The translations under genes were made by a program, and so were the position numbers. From NCBI GenBank assembly GCA_029339195.1, contig JAPTJF010000041.1:124001-188000 (forward strand): a DNA stretch of 64,000 bases, in the 5' to 3' direction. The stretch comes from Micractinium sp. NFX-FRZ. Its lineage: Eukaryota; Chlorophyta; Trebouxiophyceae; Chlorellales; Chlorellaceae. The notes under the pieces were generated by a model, which had not been told where the DNA came from, did not search any database, and saw only the letters and a program-made list of their open reading frames with translations. Of this stretch, positions 34,200 through 43,907 are shown piece after piece (the stretch's first letter is position 1; every line of letters begins with the position of its first letter).

Positions 34200-36608
34200 T
34201 CACGCCACCCTGTGCTGGTCCGGCTGCAATGTCGCCACTGCTGTGGTTGCAGTCTGGCTGCTGGCGGCACCAGCCGCCTCCTGGCAGCACCCGGTCTCAT
34301 TTGTGGCCTGCTCCAGCTCTGGCAGACGACCAGAAAACTCCACCACCTTCTGCTGCTGCTGGTGGCGGCGCTGCAGCAGGCCCTGCAGCCAGGATGGCAG
34401 CTTGATCGCCCCCAGCGCTGCTTCCGCCCCGCTGCAGATGCCATCCCCCGCGGCACGGCATGCGCTGCGGGTCTGCGCCGCGGCCAGCACCAGCGCAGCG
34501 CTCCACACCGCTGCCCGCGTGACGCGCAGCCCAAGCTCCAGCGGTGCCGCCATGCGCTGCGCCAGCATGGGCAGCGGGCGCAGGGCGCGGCGCTGCGCCT
34601 GCCAGGCCGCCTCCACACTGGCAACAAAGAGCAGGGCGCCCAGGGTGGCGCCAAGCTGGCGGCGCCAGCGCGGCTGCCCCACACCTGCCTCCTCGCCCTG
34701 CAGAGTGGGATTCAGTCAGCATGGAAGTGAAGAGAGGCATGGGCACAAGGCGCTGCTCAATTCGACTACGCAGTGCGCCAATCGCCTCTCCCCACTGCAC
34801 ATGCAAGGACATGCCCGCATTATTTCCTCATCCCCTCCAACACCTTGCCCACCCTCGTTCAAACACACATGTCACATCAGACTCACCGGCTCCGGGGTCA
34901 GCAAGATCTTGCGGCTCAGGAAGAGCGCCGCCACGTCAGCCTTGCTCAGCAGGCTCTGCCCATACCCCGCCGCCGCTAGCAGCAGCCAGGGCAGATGCCG
35001 CGGGGCGCGCAGCCCGCCACTGCCGCTGCCGCACCCCTGCTGCTGCTGCTGCTGCTGGCGCTGCTCCACCAGCAGGTGCCGCTGGTCTGCCAGCAGGCCC
35101 ACCACCTGTTGCAAGCTGCCCACCAGCTCCACCAGCTGCTGCGGCTCCCTGCACACTCGGCAGGCCAGAGGCAGAAAGCCAGGGTAGCTCAGCGCAGCCG
35201 GCAGCAGGGCCACAGCTTTGGGGCACACACTACCGGCAACCGTAGCTGAGGCGGCACGGTGAACTCGCACCACTGCCTCGTGGGCGCTCCATCATTTGGA
35301 AGAATACGCACCCTTCCAAATGATGCAGCGCCCACGATGCAGTGTTCCCATTGCTGAGCCTCTCCGTCAAATCGCTGCTGCCAGCCCTGCTGCCTAGCTC
35401 GCTCATGCAGCCTTGCACCAGCCCCGCTCACCTCCCCGCCTGCTCCTCCCACTTGAGCTGCAGTGCCGGCAGCTGGTGGTGCTCCAAAGCGTCCAGCCGC
35501 TGCAGCGCAGCCTGCAAGCGGGAGATTATGGTGGGCAGGGCATGCGGCGGGGACGGAGCTTAAAATGTGCGGGAACGGATGAACATGGCATGGCAGGCAA
35601 GTGAGCAGTGGAGCAGGGGCAGATGGGGGTGGCAGGGCCTGCAACCGCAGCCAAAGCCGCCACCAATTGCAGCAGGCCCAGCACATGAACACACCCCTCT
35701 GCACATATGTGCAGCACCCAAGTGACGCACCCACCTCCAGCAGGCCGTCTGCTTTGGAGGCCCCCAGCTGCAGCGAGCGCGAGGCCCGCGCCTCCTGCTC
35801 CAGGCGGGAGTGCAGGGCGTCCACAGCTGGAAGCGAGGGAGGGGGCAGGGTGGCAAACAGGAGCAGTTGGTGTGGGGGTTGTAATGAGGCAGCAGTTTGA
35901 AGGGTTCCAGGCAGAGCAGTGGGCATATCGCAAGAGAGAGCGGGCGAGGGTGCAGGTGGTGGGCGAAAGGGCGAGGAGCAGCGATGCAAGGGGCGATCTG
36001 CGCTGTGCATGGTGGGCGAGACCACAGCACCCACGGCAGGCTGCCGGCCCTGCCCTGACTGCCCCCTCCCAGCCGCCCCCCTCACCTGAGAACAGCTGCC
36101 CCAGCGCCTGCTGCCCCGGCAGCGCCTGCTGGAAGGCCATGAGGAACGCGGCCCGCTCCCCGGCCGCATATGCGGCAGCATCCATCCCCGGCGGCGGCTG
36201 CATCTGAGGTGTCTGGTAGCTGGGCGCCGCAGCTGGGTGCTGCACATACGACTGCTGCTGGTGCTGTGGGTGCGGCACCGGCATCTGCGGGCGCTTGCTG
36301 GGGCTGCTCCACAGCTGGCGGCCCGCAGCGCCGGCCGACGTGCCGCCAGGGGTGGAGGCAGCGGGGGAGCAGTCGGCAGTTGCGGGCAGAGAGCTGGGTG
36401 CTACTGGCGGTGCTGCTGGGCCAGCCCCGCCTGCGGCCAGTTCAAGGTAGGTGTCGCTGTCACTGGACTGCACAGCTGAGGCATAGCGCCACGTGGAGGC
36501 CAAGCTGCTGCCGGCAAACGGCGGGGCGGGCGGGGAGCCGCTCCGTGGGTCGCTGGTGCACCCCACTGGGCTGCCCGCAGCGGTTACTTCCGCCTCCAGG
36601 TCACGCAT
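34200..36608 (-). CDS. Unrecognised coiled-coil protein with C-terminal hydrophobic segments
   Basis: Five exons, 36086-36608, 35735-35826, 35432-35511, 34887-35148 and 34200-34697, give 484 residues with closed phases. Residues 1-170 are low-complexity (Pro/Ala/Ser/Gln) and look disordered. A helical, Leu/Gln/Glu-rich stretch follows (SRLEQEARASRSLQ, RLDALEHHQLPAL, QQLVELVGSLQQVVGLL), including a run of seven Gln. The second half has hydrophobic stretches (HLPWLLLAAAGYG, GATLGALLFVASVEAAW, AAVWSAALVLAAA) that may cross or lie on a membrane. I do not recognise the family. The start at 36608 is the first ATG of the long open exon; an upstream exon cannot be excluded. Confidence 0.6.
35271..35344 (-). 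repeat. 74-base near-perfect hairpin in intron 3 of the coiled-coil orphan
   Basis: Arms of 32 bases (35271-35302 and 35313-35344) pair with two mismatches around a 10-base loop. The core includes catcatttggaag and its complement. It lies inside the intron at 35149-35431, so the transcript would fold there. It could be a small-RNA precursor or the remnant of an inverted duplication; I cannot tell which. Confidence 0.8.
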
Positions 36609-37374
36609 GGCTGCCTCTGCGCTGCGTGGGGAGCTGGGCTGCCGAATAAAAGAGCGACGGGCTCACGCGGCGAGCTGTCGGGCGCAGTTTGAGCGATATC
36701 TGCCGCCGAAGATATGCAGCGCACAAAGAGGCTGACGGAAAGCCCTTGGAGACACTGGAGCCGGGCAGGCGCCACAAGTTCAGAGTGGCCCAGCGCCCCC
36801 AGCGCACTTCCAATGTGGCGCCTGCAGTAGCAGCTGATATCCACCAAATGCCGTGGCTACATGAGTGCTGGCTTCAGATTCGTGTTACAAACGTGCATTT
36901 GTTATATTTGTTTGTATATATGGTGCTTGCCTTGCGGCCCATCCTGCTCTTGCGTCAACATCACGGTCCTGCGGCGCTGCTAGGCCTACTACCCCAGGCC
37001 TGCACAGGGTTGCTGGCACGGTAACCCCCTGCCAACTGTAGTGACCACTTAAGTTCAACAACCAACCTGGTCACTCCCAAGCGTGCATCGTGCTAGTGCA
37101 AGCCTCAGTACGCGGCGCCTGCTCACTTCCACAGAGGGAGTTCCCGCACCCCTGCAAGTGCAGCCGACTGTCACCAGCGGTCCACTGTGGCTACCCAAAC
37201 CATGAGTGAGAGTCTAAATTTAGTCCCTGGTAGTCATAAGAAGTCATCCTACTGGTCAGCTCGCACTTTCATGGCGGGTGCGCGCCGCACAGGCCTTGAG
37301 GAACAGCCCAGCTGCCGCAGGATTCCAAGGAGCGCCACCAGGCACCGCTGCTTCCAGCCCCACACCCCCGCCGC
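36609..37374. other. Intergenic, no supported gene
   Basis: Upstream of the coiled-coil orphan, so its promoter is probably here. GC content drops around 36880-36930 (gttatatttgtttgtatata). No exon chain is supported. Confidence 0.45.
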
Positions 37375-37911
37375 ATGGCCAGCACCAGCCGCCGGGCAGC
37401 GGAGGACGAGGTTGAATATGCGCCCCTAGCGGCTGTGGCAGCACAGCAGCCCTCGGTGCGCACTGTGCACACCAGGTTGCAGCCGGAGGGGCAGGCAGCT
37501 CTGCACAGCTGTCGGGTCAGGTGGCAGCTGTTGCAGCGCAGCAGCGCCAGCAGCGGGAGGCTTCAGCCGGGCAAGCTGCTCTGCAAGCTTTGCATCAGGC
37601 TGCAGCGCGCCAAGCAACAGAGCAGGTGGCACGGCAGGCGGCACAGCAGCAGGCAGCGCTGACAGCGCAGGCCGCTCAGCTGCAGACAGCGAGGGCAGCA
37701 GGCTGCACAGCAGGCTGTACTAGCAGGCTAAGTCCAGCACTCAACTGGGCAGCAAGCAGCTGTGATGATGCAGCAGATGCAGCAGATGATGGCCCAGATG
37801 ACGGCGCAGAACCAGCACATGGCAGCACAACAGCAACAGATGGCATCCCTTCAGAGGGAGCTGGATGATGAGCGGCGGCGCAGCGTGGCGCAGCCTGGGG
37901 GGCAGGAGTAG
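37375..37911 (+). pseudogene. Damaged Gln/Ala/Met-rich reading frame
   Basis: An ATG at 37375 opens MASTSRRAAEDEVEYAPLAA. A Gln/Ala-rich frame follows in a different phase (VAAVAAQQRQQREASAGQ, QATEQVARQAAQQQAALTAQ). The first frame is then regained as VMMQQMQQMMAQMTAQNQ and RELDDERRRSVAQPGGQE to TAG at 37911. In that frame there is an in-frame TGA at 37660 and a TAA near 37730. I found no credible introns that join the pieces, so it looks frameshifted. It could instead be a gene with sequencing errors or odd introns. The product would be a Gln-rich helical protein of about 170 residues with no recognised family. Confidence 0.35.
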
Positions 37912-38397
37912 AGAGCCCAGCACGCGGGGTTGGCTGGGCGGGGCAGCCTTGGCAGCACGGCATAGTCACAACAAGCCTGAAATGGTGCATTCGGCATGCT
38001 GTATATTTATATTCCACTTATTTTGTCTTCTTCCACTGCTGTGGGAATGCTGATGAGGCCTGTGAATCCTGAGAGATCAGTGTTGAGGCAGCGGATGAGG
38101 CAGGACAAGAGTCGGCTTGGTGCGGCAGCACCCGGGGAGGCCATACACACCTCTAAACTAGATTTTTGCCTCAGTTTGAGTCTCCTACGGGCAAATTAAA
38201 GCCAGCCCGTCAAAAGTGACGGGCAAATAATTCAGCTTTCCTCAAGGCCTGCCGCCGCGAGTCTGCTCCCAGGCTGGCGCACGCTGCGCTGGGCGGAGGC
38301 GGCGGCCGACTACAAGCAGTGCCTCTCTCTCGGCCTCGGACCGCCTCCTGTCGCTGTCTCGATATAGCCGCATTGCCACAAGCCGGCCGATGACCCC
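37912..38397. other. Intergenic, no supported gene
   Basis: AT-rich patches (38000-38050, 38150-38210) suggest UTR or promoter sequence. No coding feature is supported. Confidence 0.4.
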
Positions 38398-39279
38398 ATG
38401 GCGCTGGGCTTGAGCAAGAAACCGGCGAAAGAGGCCGCCCCTCCGGGCTTACCCCCTTGGCGGGATGCCCTCAGCCTGGTGCGAATTCAGATGCAGTGGG
38501 TCCATGGGGTCGGGCACTTCCGCAACCCGCCGCTGCCCTAGAAACCCTGCTCGCCGTACCGCCGCTTCTGCCGCCCGCAGCCCGCAGCTCCTGGGCACCC
38601 CCGGTCCTGAGCACCCCAACTTGCACGCTTTCCCCCTGCCCCAGGTGCTGGTGGTCCTGGCCTCCCTGCGCTCCTGGGACGAGCTGAGCGGGCGGGACCA
38701 TGCGCTGCTGCTGGTGTGGGCAGCCAGCGTGGCGGTGCTGCCCACGCTGCGCTGGATCTACCCCGCCACCTTTGCCCGCAAGCGCTGGACGGTCCTTGAA
38801 ACCGCCCTCCAGCTGTGCTCCACGGGCGCCCCCTCGGCCACATCTGTGCACCTGATGTCCCTCAAGAGCAAGGCAAAGAGCTTCACGCGCCTGACCGGTG
38901 CCGCACTCTACCTGGCAGGAATAGGCGCTAAGGGGCCCAGCGGACTCTGGGGCGCCCTGCACGTGAGTTTGCTTGGCCGGCCGGTGTGGCCAGCCGGTGT
39001 GGCCAGCCGGTGTGGCCAGCTGTGACCTGCAGGTGCTCACAGATGTGTAATGGTGTGCTGCCCGTGCCTGCTCAGCTTCCTGCCTGCCATGGACCCAGGC
39101 ACCAGTGTGCCTCTCACCCCTCCCACCTGCAGGGCGCGGCGCTGTCGCTGCCGCTGTGGCAGCAGGCCCCTATCCACGTAACGCTGCTGTGGCAACGGGC
39201 GAGGTACCTGAAGCGCCGCCTGAAGGCGCGCCTCGCAAAGAGGAAGGAGGCAGACGTGGCCAGCATGCCCCCATACTGA
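38398..39279 (+). CDS. Unrecognised small protein with hydrophobic segments
   Basis: Three exons, 38398-38478, 38645-38962 and 39133-39279, give 181 residues with closed phases. The first donor (CTG|GTGCGA) is the best of several options. Visible segments: HALLLVWAASVAVLPTLRWI (possible membrane helix), LTGAALYLAGIGAKGPSGLW and a strongly basic C-terminus (RARYLKRRLKARLAKRKEAD). I do not recognise the family. A TGTAA poly(A) signal lies at 39423-39427. A short tandem repeat (ccggtgtggccag, three copies) sits at the start of intron 2, about 38979-39020. Confidence 0.55.
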
Positions 39280-40101
39280 GTGTGTGCACCACGGGCTGAC
39301 AGCCGGCCGCACCCTCTTCTGATTTGCCCGCTGCTGTTGCCGTCTGCTTCCCATTACAAATTCTGCTGCTAACAAGAAGCTGCTTGACCCAGGCCGACTT
39401 TCACAGCTTCAGTTGTATTGCTTGTAAACACACCGTCAGTGGTCACCGGCTTTTGGCACTTGCACTAAGACTCGAGTTACAGAGCTATTGCAAATCTCTA
39501 CAGTTGTGGCAGGGAGGGTGTCTGGCATGCTATTCTGCGTGGCCGGCGGCAAGAAATGTGCAAAGTGGGGGGCAGGGATGCGCTGGATTCAACATGGATG
39601 TGGAGGGGCGCCGCTGAGGGCGGGAGGGAGACGAATAAAGGGGGACAGGTCGCTCGGGGGGAGGAAAACTGTTGAGTGGCGCGCTTATGTCATGCTCAGG
39701 GAATCACGGCTGTCATTGGTTGTGCTTATTCGGTTCTGGGTTGCGGTCGCACACGAGTGCAGGCAGGATGCGTTGGGTGGGTGTACAGAGGTGACGCTAG
39801 GTCACTGGACGGGTGAGGAGGGGTCACGACATGCTGTTTGATTCGCCAAGGTGGCAATGGTGCGGAAGGGTCCCGCAAGTGCGGCGCAGGCGTGACTGGC
39901 AGTCTGATGCATGCCTGCTGGGCTGCTCAGCAAGGGACGTTGAGCTCGGAGCCTGCAGGTCAAGGGGGGGTGGCAGGGGTGGCAGGCAGGTGAGACAAAT
40001 GAGTGTGAGGGACCCACTGTGGGAGATGCTGTGTGCCACAGCAGCCCTGCTGTGCCTCAGCTGCTGCGGGGAACAAAGGAGGCAGCGCATGGCCATGCTC
40101 C
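39280..40101. other. Convergent 3' region of the small orphan and fasciclin gene A
   Basis: TGTAA is present on the plus strand at 39423-39427. On the minus strand TGTAA reads at 39477-39481. That would give fasciclin gene A a long 3' UTR of about 600 bases. No exon is supported. Confidence 0.45.
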
Positions 40102-43011
40102 TCATGGCGCACCCCACACGCCACACTGCACGAGCGGGTGCACAACCAGAGCATGCGGCAAGCATGCGAACCGGCCGGCGGAGAGAGCCTGGGGCCGGCG
40201 GGAGGTGTAGGAGGCGCCGGCGGTGGTGGCGGTCTGGGTCAGCACCTCGGGGGGCGCAAGGCGGGCATGCACCATGCCATGCGTGCAGGCGGGGCAGGGC
40301 GGGGCCTCACCCAGGGGCAGCGACTCGAGGCGCACAATCTGGGGGTTCATCTTCTGCAGCTCCTCTGCGCTGATCTTCAGCTTGTCGGCAATGCCGAAGA
40401 AAAAGTCGCCGGAGACGACCTGGTAGAAGCACTTGCCGTTGTTGCGGATGGAGACGCCGGCGCCGAGGGCCTTGCTGGCGGCGGGGGAGGGTGCAGAGGT
40501 GGGGGAGGGGGCGGCCGCGGTGAGGGTCTCGTTGCCAGGGAGGAGCACCTGCAGGTGGCGAGGCAAGAGGGCAGAGAGGTGATCGTGTGGGTGGGCGGGC
40601 AGTGGGGCAGCCAGGCAGGGGTGGAACAAGCAGAGTGGTGTGGGGGGCGCGCCTGCGCTGCTGCCAGCAGCTGTGCCATGGACATGCACCACTTGCGTGC
40701 ATGCCTTATCCACTGTGCTCGACGCCTGCCAGCCCAGTGGCCCACCACCCGCCCACCGCCGGTGTACCCGCCTTCCCACCACCTCCGCCCACCGCACTCA
40801 CCCCCCTGATGGTGTGCACAATTGCGCTGCCCGCCTTCATGTCGTACTGCAGTGGGTGATGCGGCAGGGGTTGGGGCGGTGGGCGGATGGGGACACACGG
40901 CGGTGGAGGGTGTGATGGAGGGCGGCAAGTAGCTGGTCGGGCAGCGGCAGGCACAGTTGCACTTGTAGCGCTCCCCTCCACTGCCGCCCCCATCCCCGAC
41001 TCTTCCTATTTGCCGCCCTCCACCACTATGCATGCACACACACACACACACACACACGCACGCACACAGCTTCACCGACACCCGCTCTGCCCTTGACCCC
41101 CCGCCACCCCGCCCCACCTGGTAGATGCGCACGCGCTGCCCGCTGGTGGTCTTCAGCAACGGCTTCTTGGCGCCGGTGACAGCAATCTGTTGTGGGGAGG
41201 AAGCAAGAGGTTGGGGACGACGGAAGAGCGGTGGCAGTGGTGGTGAGAAGCTTGTGAAGGGCGGGTTGAGTTCAGCGCTGGCTTCCCGGCACCCCCGCTG
41301 ATGGCGGCCTGCGGAGAGAAGGCAGGGGCACAGGTGGCCCTCGCCTTGCCCCAGCCTGGCGGCGAACAGCTGGCGCCCTCCTGGCGCCCCCTCGCGGGGC
41401 AGCCCCAACTCCAAGTCCCACTGGTGAAGGCAGCACCCTCCATCCCCCAACTGCACATGCACACGAGGCTGGAGTCACCTGCAGGTCTCCCTCTCCCTCC
41501 CCCAGCAGGGTGGTCAGCAGCTGCCCATCCATCGCCTCCAAGTCAGCCAGGGTCAGGGCCTGGCCTGCACAGGACAAAAGGAGGGGGGGAGGGCACAAGA
41601 CAGGGACCAGTGTGAAGGGCCGGGCTGCGCAGGGAGGCCAGGGCAGGCCATGCATGTCAGCCAAAAGGAGGGCTTGCCGAGGCAGAGACTGTGTGTGCAC
41701 CCTTCGGATATCATGCAGCGCTGTGGTCGCGCGCTGTTGAACAAGCATCGAGCAAGTCCACAGGGACCAAAGCACCCCTTCCCTGCTGTTGACACCAAGG
41801 TGCATGCCGAGCGCCTTGTTCTCACACAGCAGGGCTGGAGCAGGGGAGCTCACCGGGCAGAAAGTGGTAGGACAGCACGGTGGCCAGCTGGGCCTCGTCC
41901 CCTGATGCCAGCAGGGCAGCCACTGCCGGGTCCTCAAAGGAGGAATCTATCGGGGCAAAGACAGTGCCCGTCCAGTTGCCGGCTGCGTGGGGCAGCGGGG
42001 GCAGGAGGCGGGCGGAGCGCAGGGGTGTGTTTGAAGGGGTGAGGTGCAAGCGTGAGGATGCCCTCCCAGGTAAACACATTCAATGGTGCGCAAGGTGGAG
42101 GGAGCGCTGGGAGAAGGCGCGGGAAGCGGGCCGGGCCATGCAGTGGAAGTGGCGGAGACCAGCCGGCATCACGCTGTGATACCTCCCAGCCTCCTCTAAC
42201 AGAGGTGGCCAGGCCGCCCATCGCTCCGCCCAACCACCAGCTCCTCTGCGCCCTCGCACCCCCCGCTGCAACCACTCCCCTCTCCCCTGCCCCCTCCCTG
42301 CCCCACTACACCAGCAGACATGAGCTCAGCGGAGCAGCTCACCCTCGAACTCGGTGACGTCCAGCACCCCAGCGGCCGCCTGCACTGCTCCCCACAGCTC
42401 CGCAGTGCCGTTTTTGGAGTCGATGAGGTCCACCACAGACTCCCACACCTTCTGGCCCTCCTCCTGTGCGCCGGGCAGCACGCCGCCCACAGTGCTGACG
42501 ACGTCGGGCACGACACCCGCCACGGTATCCACAGCGTTGCCGATGGCGCCCTGTGCCGCGTCGGCCACGTCGCCCAGCGAGGGCAGGGCAGCTGCGGGGT
42601 TTGGGGGGAAAGGGAATTGGTGGCAGACATTCAGGGCAAGGCAGGGATGCGGGAGAGGGGTGGGTGGAAGGAGTGGGACGTTAGGGAAGCCTGTGATGTT
42701 TCGAGCGGTACTCGTGCGCGCACCCCGCAGGGTGGCGGCGGCGGCAAGGGGGGGAGGTTGAGGAGGTCCCAGCTCCCGGCCGTCGGCACCGATTTCTTCG
42801 ATCAGAGGCAACATCCAGGGACTCGATGAGCATAGAATCAGCTCCGATGGGCACCGGCCGGGTTTGGGAGAGGGGACACACTGGCAGGCAGACTGGCTGG
42901 CGCCCTGGTTGCCCCCAACAGCAGGCACCCGCTAGGTGAACGTCCCAATTGGCACTCACCCGCACGAGCGACCAGCAGCAGGCAGGCTGCAAGCGAGATA
43001 TTTGTCCTCAT
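40102..43011 (-). CDS. Secreted fasciclin (FAS1) protein A with a LysM-like segment
   Basis: Seven exons, 42960-43011, 42343-42591, 41854-41982, 41479-41564, 41118-41186, 40802-40846 and 40102-40548, give about 358 residues. A signal peptide (MRTNISLAACLLLVARA) opens the protein. A FAS1 domain follows: H1-like GTVFAPIDSSFED, then LSYHFLPG, LTLADLEAMDGQLLTTLL, LKTTSGQRVRIY and KAGSAIVHTIRGVLLPG. FAS1 domains mediate adhesion in cell walls and extracellular matrix. After an Ala/Ser/Pro linker the segment CFYQVVSGDFFFGIADKLKI...LQKMNPQI resembles a LysM chitin/peptidoglycan-binding motif. Downstream of the LysM-like part a good donor (CTGG|GTGAGG at 40310) could end this exon early, so the last 70 residues are uncertain. 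Confidence 0.8.
41033..41067 (+). repeat. CA dinucleotide microsatellite
   Basis: A cacaca run with two cg interruptions, in an intron of fasciclin gene A. Confidence 0.85.
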
Positions 43012-43907
43012 TGTGGCAGCAGCGATACCGAAGCGCACAAGGAGCGGCCGGGGCTTGAATGGCTGGCGTGGATGCGTGGGAGCGGCCGAATGGTGTAGGG
43101 GGCGGTCCCGATCCCGTGCGAGAAAAAGAAGGCGCGGCGGATCACTTCATTCCCCTTGCTGACTGGACTCCAGTTGGACGCCTGCTGTGAATGCTGCCCG
43201 TTTGTGTCCAGCCCTGATTTTTCCAGGCATGGTGCATACCATCTGACAGCTTCAAGTCCTGAACGCAGGCGCTACAGGGGGCCATGCATGGTGCGCGCAC
43301 AGTGTAAGCCCCTTCCAGCCCCCCCCTGATGATATGCACCACAGGTCACCCCGCAAGGCCACAGTGTGGCGCAACAGCAGGGGCAGCAGCCTGCCCTCTC
43401 CAGAACCTCTGCTTCCCCACAAAGGGACGTGTGATGATAGAGCATTGGGCATGGTTACATAACTGAGCTGAGCGTCAAAACCCATAAAGGGGTGTGCAGG
43501 AGAGGTGGTGGTGACGGGGGGTGTGCAGCGCCCGTGGTATCACGGGCGGGCACGTCAAGGAGCAGCAAGCGATGATGAATCAGCGAATCGTGAATGACAA
43601 GCCTCAGGGGAAGCAGCAGCGCGGCGGCGGCGGCGGCGGCAGCGTGAATGGTTGCCGGGCCGGAGCAGCGAGCGCGTGCTCGCCACCGGAGCGCAAGCGA
43701 TGAGGGACTGACGTTGCAGAGCGACACTGAGCACGGGTACGGAGCATGTACACAACCACAGGGCAGTGGTGTGGTGGCGACGTTGCCGCCGCCGCCCGGC
43801 CTAATCACAGAGGCCGCACCGCTATGCAGCGGGCCATGCTTGGGCTCTGGGCGGGCCCCTCCCTAGTAGGGCGGTGGTTGATCCATCAATCCTGGATGGC
43901 TGGCTGC
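43012..43907. other. Intergenic between fasciclin genes A and B
   Basis: Holds the promoter of gene A and the 3' UTR of gene B, with a minus-strand TGTAA at 43455-43459. A GGC repeat runs at 43620-43640. No exon is supported. Confidence 0.5.

Noticed and set aside
42592..42959. Extra exon in fasciclin A (VPIGADSMLIES region)
   Set aside because: Joining exon 1 directly to exon 2 keeps phase and matches genes B and C; the extra frame has no phase-compatible donor and acceptor pair that I could support.
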